Part shown: piece by piece, positions 15,436 to 17,750 of the stretch | How positions within the stretch are numbered: position 1 is the first letter of the stretch | Layout of the letters: each line of letters begins with the position of its first letter | Assembly: GCA_025362255.1 (NCBI GenBank) | Contig: JANYGY010000176.1 | Location: 1 to 17,750 of the forward strand | Origin: Planctomycetales bacterium | Lineage (GTDB): Bacteria; Planctomycetota; UBA11346 | Length of the DNA stretch: 17,750 bases | Reading direction: 5' to 3' | Translations under genes and position numbers: made by a program | The notes under the pieces: generated by a model | What the model saw: the letters and a program-made list of their open reading frames with translations, nothing else | Told to the model about the DNA's origin: nothing | The model's database searches: none

Positions 15436-17256
15436 TCAGTATTTACGGACCTTGGGCTTCATCTTCTCGATCAGTTCTGGGGTCCAGCCGTCTTCGGGAT
15501 GTTCATTGATCAGATACACTTGGCGGAACTGCAAGTCGACGCTGCCGTCAGGCTTAAGGTAAGCAAAGGTATGCTTGAGCCAGTTGGCATCGTCACGCGG
15601 CAATGATGGCGCGTCGAAGGATTCACCATCCATGTAGAGGTGAGCGCCCCGGCTTTCACGGCGCAGCAGCGCGCCTTCGATCAAGGCCAGAGAATAGTCG
15701 ATCATGAAGCCGCATTCGACGGCCTCCATCAGATCGGTGTTGAACACCTGGCCTTTGTCATCAACGCCGATGCCTTCCTGGTAACGGCGGCGCAGCGCGC
15801 GCACCATGTCACGCGCCTTGGTCATGCCCTCAACGGTGCGCCTGATGGCGACATGGGTCATCATGATTTCCGACAGTTCACGACGCAGCAGGCCACCGCG
15901 TTCTTTTCCGGTCGAGGCCTTGATCCCGTTGAACTGGGTCACGATCGGTTGATCAGCGCCGTCGGGGAGTTTCCCCAGTTTCACCGCATCGACGTTCTTC
16001 GCTACATGCAGCCCGACCCGGCGCCCGAACACCACCAGATCGAGCAAGGAATTGGTACCCAGGCGATTGGCGCCATGCACCGAGACGCAGGCGCATTCAC
16101 CCGCGGCGTAGAGACCTTCGACGATATCGCCATCACGGTGGCTGCGCCGCACCCGACCATCATTGTCGGTGGGAATGCCGCCCATGTAATAATGGCACGT
16201 CGGCATCACCGGCACTGGTTCCTCCCACGGCTTGATCCCGAGATAGGTGGTCGCGAAGTCGACAATCTCTTCAAGCTTTTTGAGCAGTTCGGCTTTGGGA
16301 ATATGTTCGAGGTGCAAGAGAACATAATCCTCATTGCAGATGCGACCCGTCTTGTTGATCCCGCGACCTTCGAGCACCTCTTTGTACATGCACTGCGAGA
16401 TCATGTCGCGCGGCGCGAGGTCTTTGACCGTCGGCGCATAACGCTCCATGAAGCGTTCGCCATTGCTGTTGGTCAGGTACCCACCTTCGCCGCGTGCGCC
16501 TTCGGTGACCAGGATGCCCAGGCCTGCGAGACCGGTGGGATGGAACTGGACAAATTCGAGATCTTCCAGCGGCAGGCCATGACGCAGAAAGATGCCGAGT
16601 GCATCGCCGGTGTTGGCTTGGCAATTAGAGGTGATCGCATAATTGCGGCCCGCGCCCCCGGTCGCCACGACCACCACTTTTGCATGCACGGTGTGGATCT
16701 CGCCCGACAGCAGATCATAGGCGATGACCCCGATGCACTTGGCATTGTCAGCGGTCATGATCAGGTCGACGACCTGGAATTCACTATAGAAATTGACGTT
16801 CTGCTTGACGCAATTCTCATAGAGGGTGTGCAGGATCGCATGGCCCGTGCGCGCCGCTGCGTAACACGCCCGCCGCACCGGACGCTCGCCGAAATTGCGG
16901 GTGTGGCCGCCGAAAGGCCGCTGGGCGATCTTGCCCTCTTTGGTGCGCGAGAATGGCACCCCCATCTTCTCCAACTCATAGATCGTCTGCGGCGCGTCAT
17001 ACGTCAGGATCTTTTGCGCGTCCTGATCGCCGAGATAATCGCCGCCTTTGACCGTGTCATACCAATGCCAAAGCGGATGGTCCTCTTCTTCATTGCCGAG
17101 CGCCGCGCCGATGCCGCCTTGGGCGGCGCCGGTGTGCGAACGGGTCGGAAACAATTTGCTGATCACCGCGACATCGGCTTTGGTGCTCGACCAATAGGCC
17201 GCATACAGCCCAGCCGCACCGGAACCGACAATCACAACGTCATGGGAGATGATCAT
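15436..17256 (-). CDS. sdhA: Succinate dehydrogenase / fumarate reductase flavoprotein subunit
   Basis: This is the catalytic flavoprotein interconverting succinate and fumarate, 606 residues. The FAD dinucleotide fold is at VVIVGSGAAGLYAA (7-20), and H41 in SHTGAAQGG is the residue that bonds FAD covalently. Catalytic and substrate residues are present: H239 in FHPTG, R283 in APRDMIS, H355 in CHYYMGG and R398 in GANRLGTNS. The C-terminal helical domain is complete. A GAGA purine tract 7 bases before the ATG, partly overlapping the stop of the upstream gene 9 bases away, suggests coupled expression with that gene. sdhB and the CPXCG gene follow. Confidence 0.97.
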   Translation of the reverse strand: MIISHDVVIVGSGAAGLYAAYWSSTKADVAVISKLFPTRSHTGAAQGGIGAALGNEEEDHPLWHWYDTVKGGDYLGDQDAQKILTYDAPQTIYELEKMGVPFSRTKEGKIAQRPFGGHTRNFGERPVRRACYAAARTGHAILHTLYENCVKQNVNFYSEFQVVDLIMTADNAKCIGVIAYDLLSGEIHTVHAKVVVVATGGAGRNYAITSNCQANTGDALGIFLRHGLPLEDLEFVQFHPTGLAGLGILVTEGARGEGGYLTNSNGERFMERYAPTVKDLAPRDMISQCMYKEVLEGRGINKTGRICNEDYVLLHLEHIPKAELLKKLEEIVDFATTYLGIKPWEEPVPVMPTCHYYMGGIPTDNDGRVRRSHRDGDIVEGLYAAGECACVSVHGANRLGTNSLLDLVVFGRRVGLHVAKNVDAVKLGKLPDGADQPIVTQFNGIKASTGKERGGLLRRELSEIMMTHVAIRRTVEGMTKARDMVRALRRRYQEGIGVDDKGQVFNTDLMEAVECGFMIDYSLALIEGALLRRESRGAHLYMDGESFDAPSLPRDDANWLKHTFAYLKPDGSVDLQFRQVYLINEHPEDGWTPELIEKMKPKVRKY

Positions 17257-17265
17257 GGTGAATTC

Positions 17266-17750
17266 TCAATGGGCCAAGGCGGCGGAATAGACGGGAAGCT
17301 GATGCAGGCGTTGAAGGATCGCGTCCTCATGCTGCGTGGCTGAAACCTCGGAGGCCTCGGAGCGGCGAGCGGTGGCGTTGGCCCGACGGACATCCTTGGC
17401 CCACAAGGCGAACTCATAAGAACTACTGAACAGATGATGGCGATCGCGCAAATTTTGCGGCGGACCGTCAGCGGCCAGTTGCTGATTCAACCACGCATCG
17501 AATGCCAGACCGGCTGCGGTTATTTCGGCCTGGTCGGCGGGCTTGGTCACGTCACTTTTATGATTACCGAAAACCGTCGTCAAAGTCGCACCATCCGTAC
17601 GGTTGGTGTGTTGTTCGAGATAATAAGCGAACAACGACAATTCACGCAATTCACTGCGGAAATCATAGGTCATGGCCGTGGCCGGGGGATTTCCACGACT
17701 GACGCCGGCGGGAAATCCACGTGCCGCGTAATTCGCCTTGACCGCCTCCA
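17266..17750 (-). CDS. Unrecognised gene upstream of sdhA, probably 5'-truncated by right edge
   Basis: A minus-strand frame ends with TGA at 17266-17268, 9 bases before sdhA. The first visible ATG is at 17673, giving 135 residues, but the same frame stays open to the window edge, adding at least 25 plausible residues (EAVKANYAARGFPAGVSR...), and the ATG has no good ribosome binding site. The gene may therefore begin outside the window. The visible part is soluble and mostly helical, with no membrane segment, signal peptide or cysteine motif; features include LSLFAYYLEQHTNRTDG and HHLFSSSYEFALWAKDVRRA. It does not look like an SdhC or SdhD membrane anchor, and I cannot assign it to a family. 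Its position suggests cotranscription with sdhAB. Confidence 0.6.
   Translation of the reverse strand, partial: EAVKANYAARGFPAGVSRGNPPATAMTYDFRSELRELSLFAYYLEQHTNRTDGATLTTVFGNHKSDVTKPADQAEITAAGLAFDAWLNQQLAADGPPQNLRDRHHLFSSSYEFALWAKDVRRANATARRSEASEVSATQHEDAILQRLHQLPVYSAALAH

Noticed and set aside
15640..17343. A 567-codon open frame on the plus strand opposite sdhA
   Set aside because: It mirrors sdhA, which has all catalytic motifs. Its product is rich in H, D, R and Q with no domain, typical of an antisense frame in GC-rich DNA.

Overview
The window is a gene-dense, fairly GC-rich stretch (about 60% by eye) from a diderm (Gram-negative-type) bacterium. The diderm reading rests on a MurJ flippase, a MlaEFD-type lipid transporter whose MlaD ends in a predicted outer-membrane-like beta domain, and a Bpt-family protein transferase. 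The phylum cannot be fixed from the sequence. A phytanoyl-CoA dioxygenase divergent from an AraC-type regulator would suit the Planctomycetota/Verrucomicrobiota group, but that is only a guess. I see no tRNA, rRNA, CRISPR array, insertion sequence or phage gene.

Layout. (1) Positions 1-5492, minus strand, form one tight operon read right to left: NUDIX hydrolase, mlaE, mlaF, a long mlaD, murJ, then a zinc-ribbon membrane protein cut by the left edge. The first four genes are joined by ATGA overlaps, and mlaD and murJ are 1 base apart. This puts phospholipid transport across the envelope and lipid II flipping in one transcript. The last gene is strikingly AT-rich (about 42% GC). (2) Positions 5543-7942, plus strand, hold pheT, with no pheS beside it. 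(3) Positions 7950-9561 hold a PhyH-type dioxygenase and an AraC regulator transcribed away from each other across a 67-base AT-richer gap; a Bpt-family aminoacyl-tRNA-protein transferase follows the regulator (to 10364). (4) A 10-bp-stem hairpin at 10344-10381 separates bpt from the convergent polyamine ABC transporter operon potA-potB-potC-potD (14252 to 10393, minus strand). (5) Positions 14324-17750, minus strand, hold an unrecognised gene running off the right edge, then sdhA, sdhB and a small CPXCG cysteine-rich protein, closely spaced as one operon.

Most of this is housekeeping. The least ordinary element is the three-gene Mla system without MlaA, MlaB or MlaC, whose MlaD carries a long helical segment with five regularly spaced ENR/DNR motifs and a C-terminal beta-strand-rich domain. 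That is the architecture expected of a one-protein bridge from inner to outer membrane, and here it is coupled to murJ. There are no gene-free stretches longer than about 70 bases.
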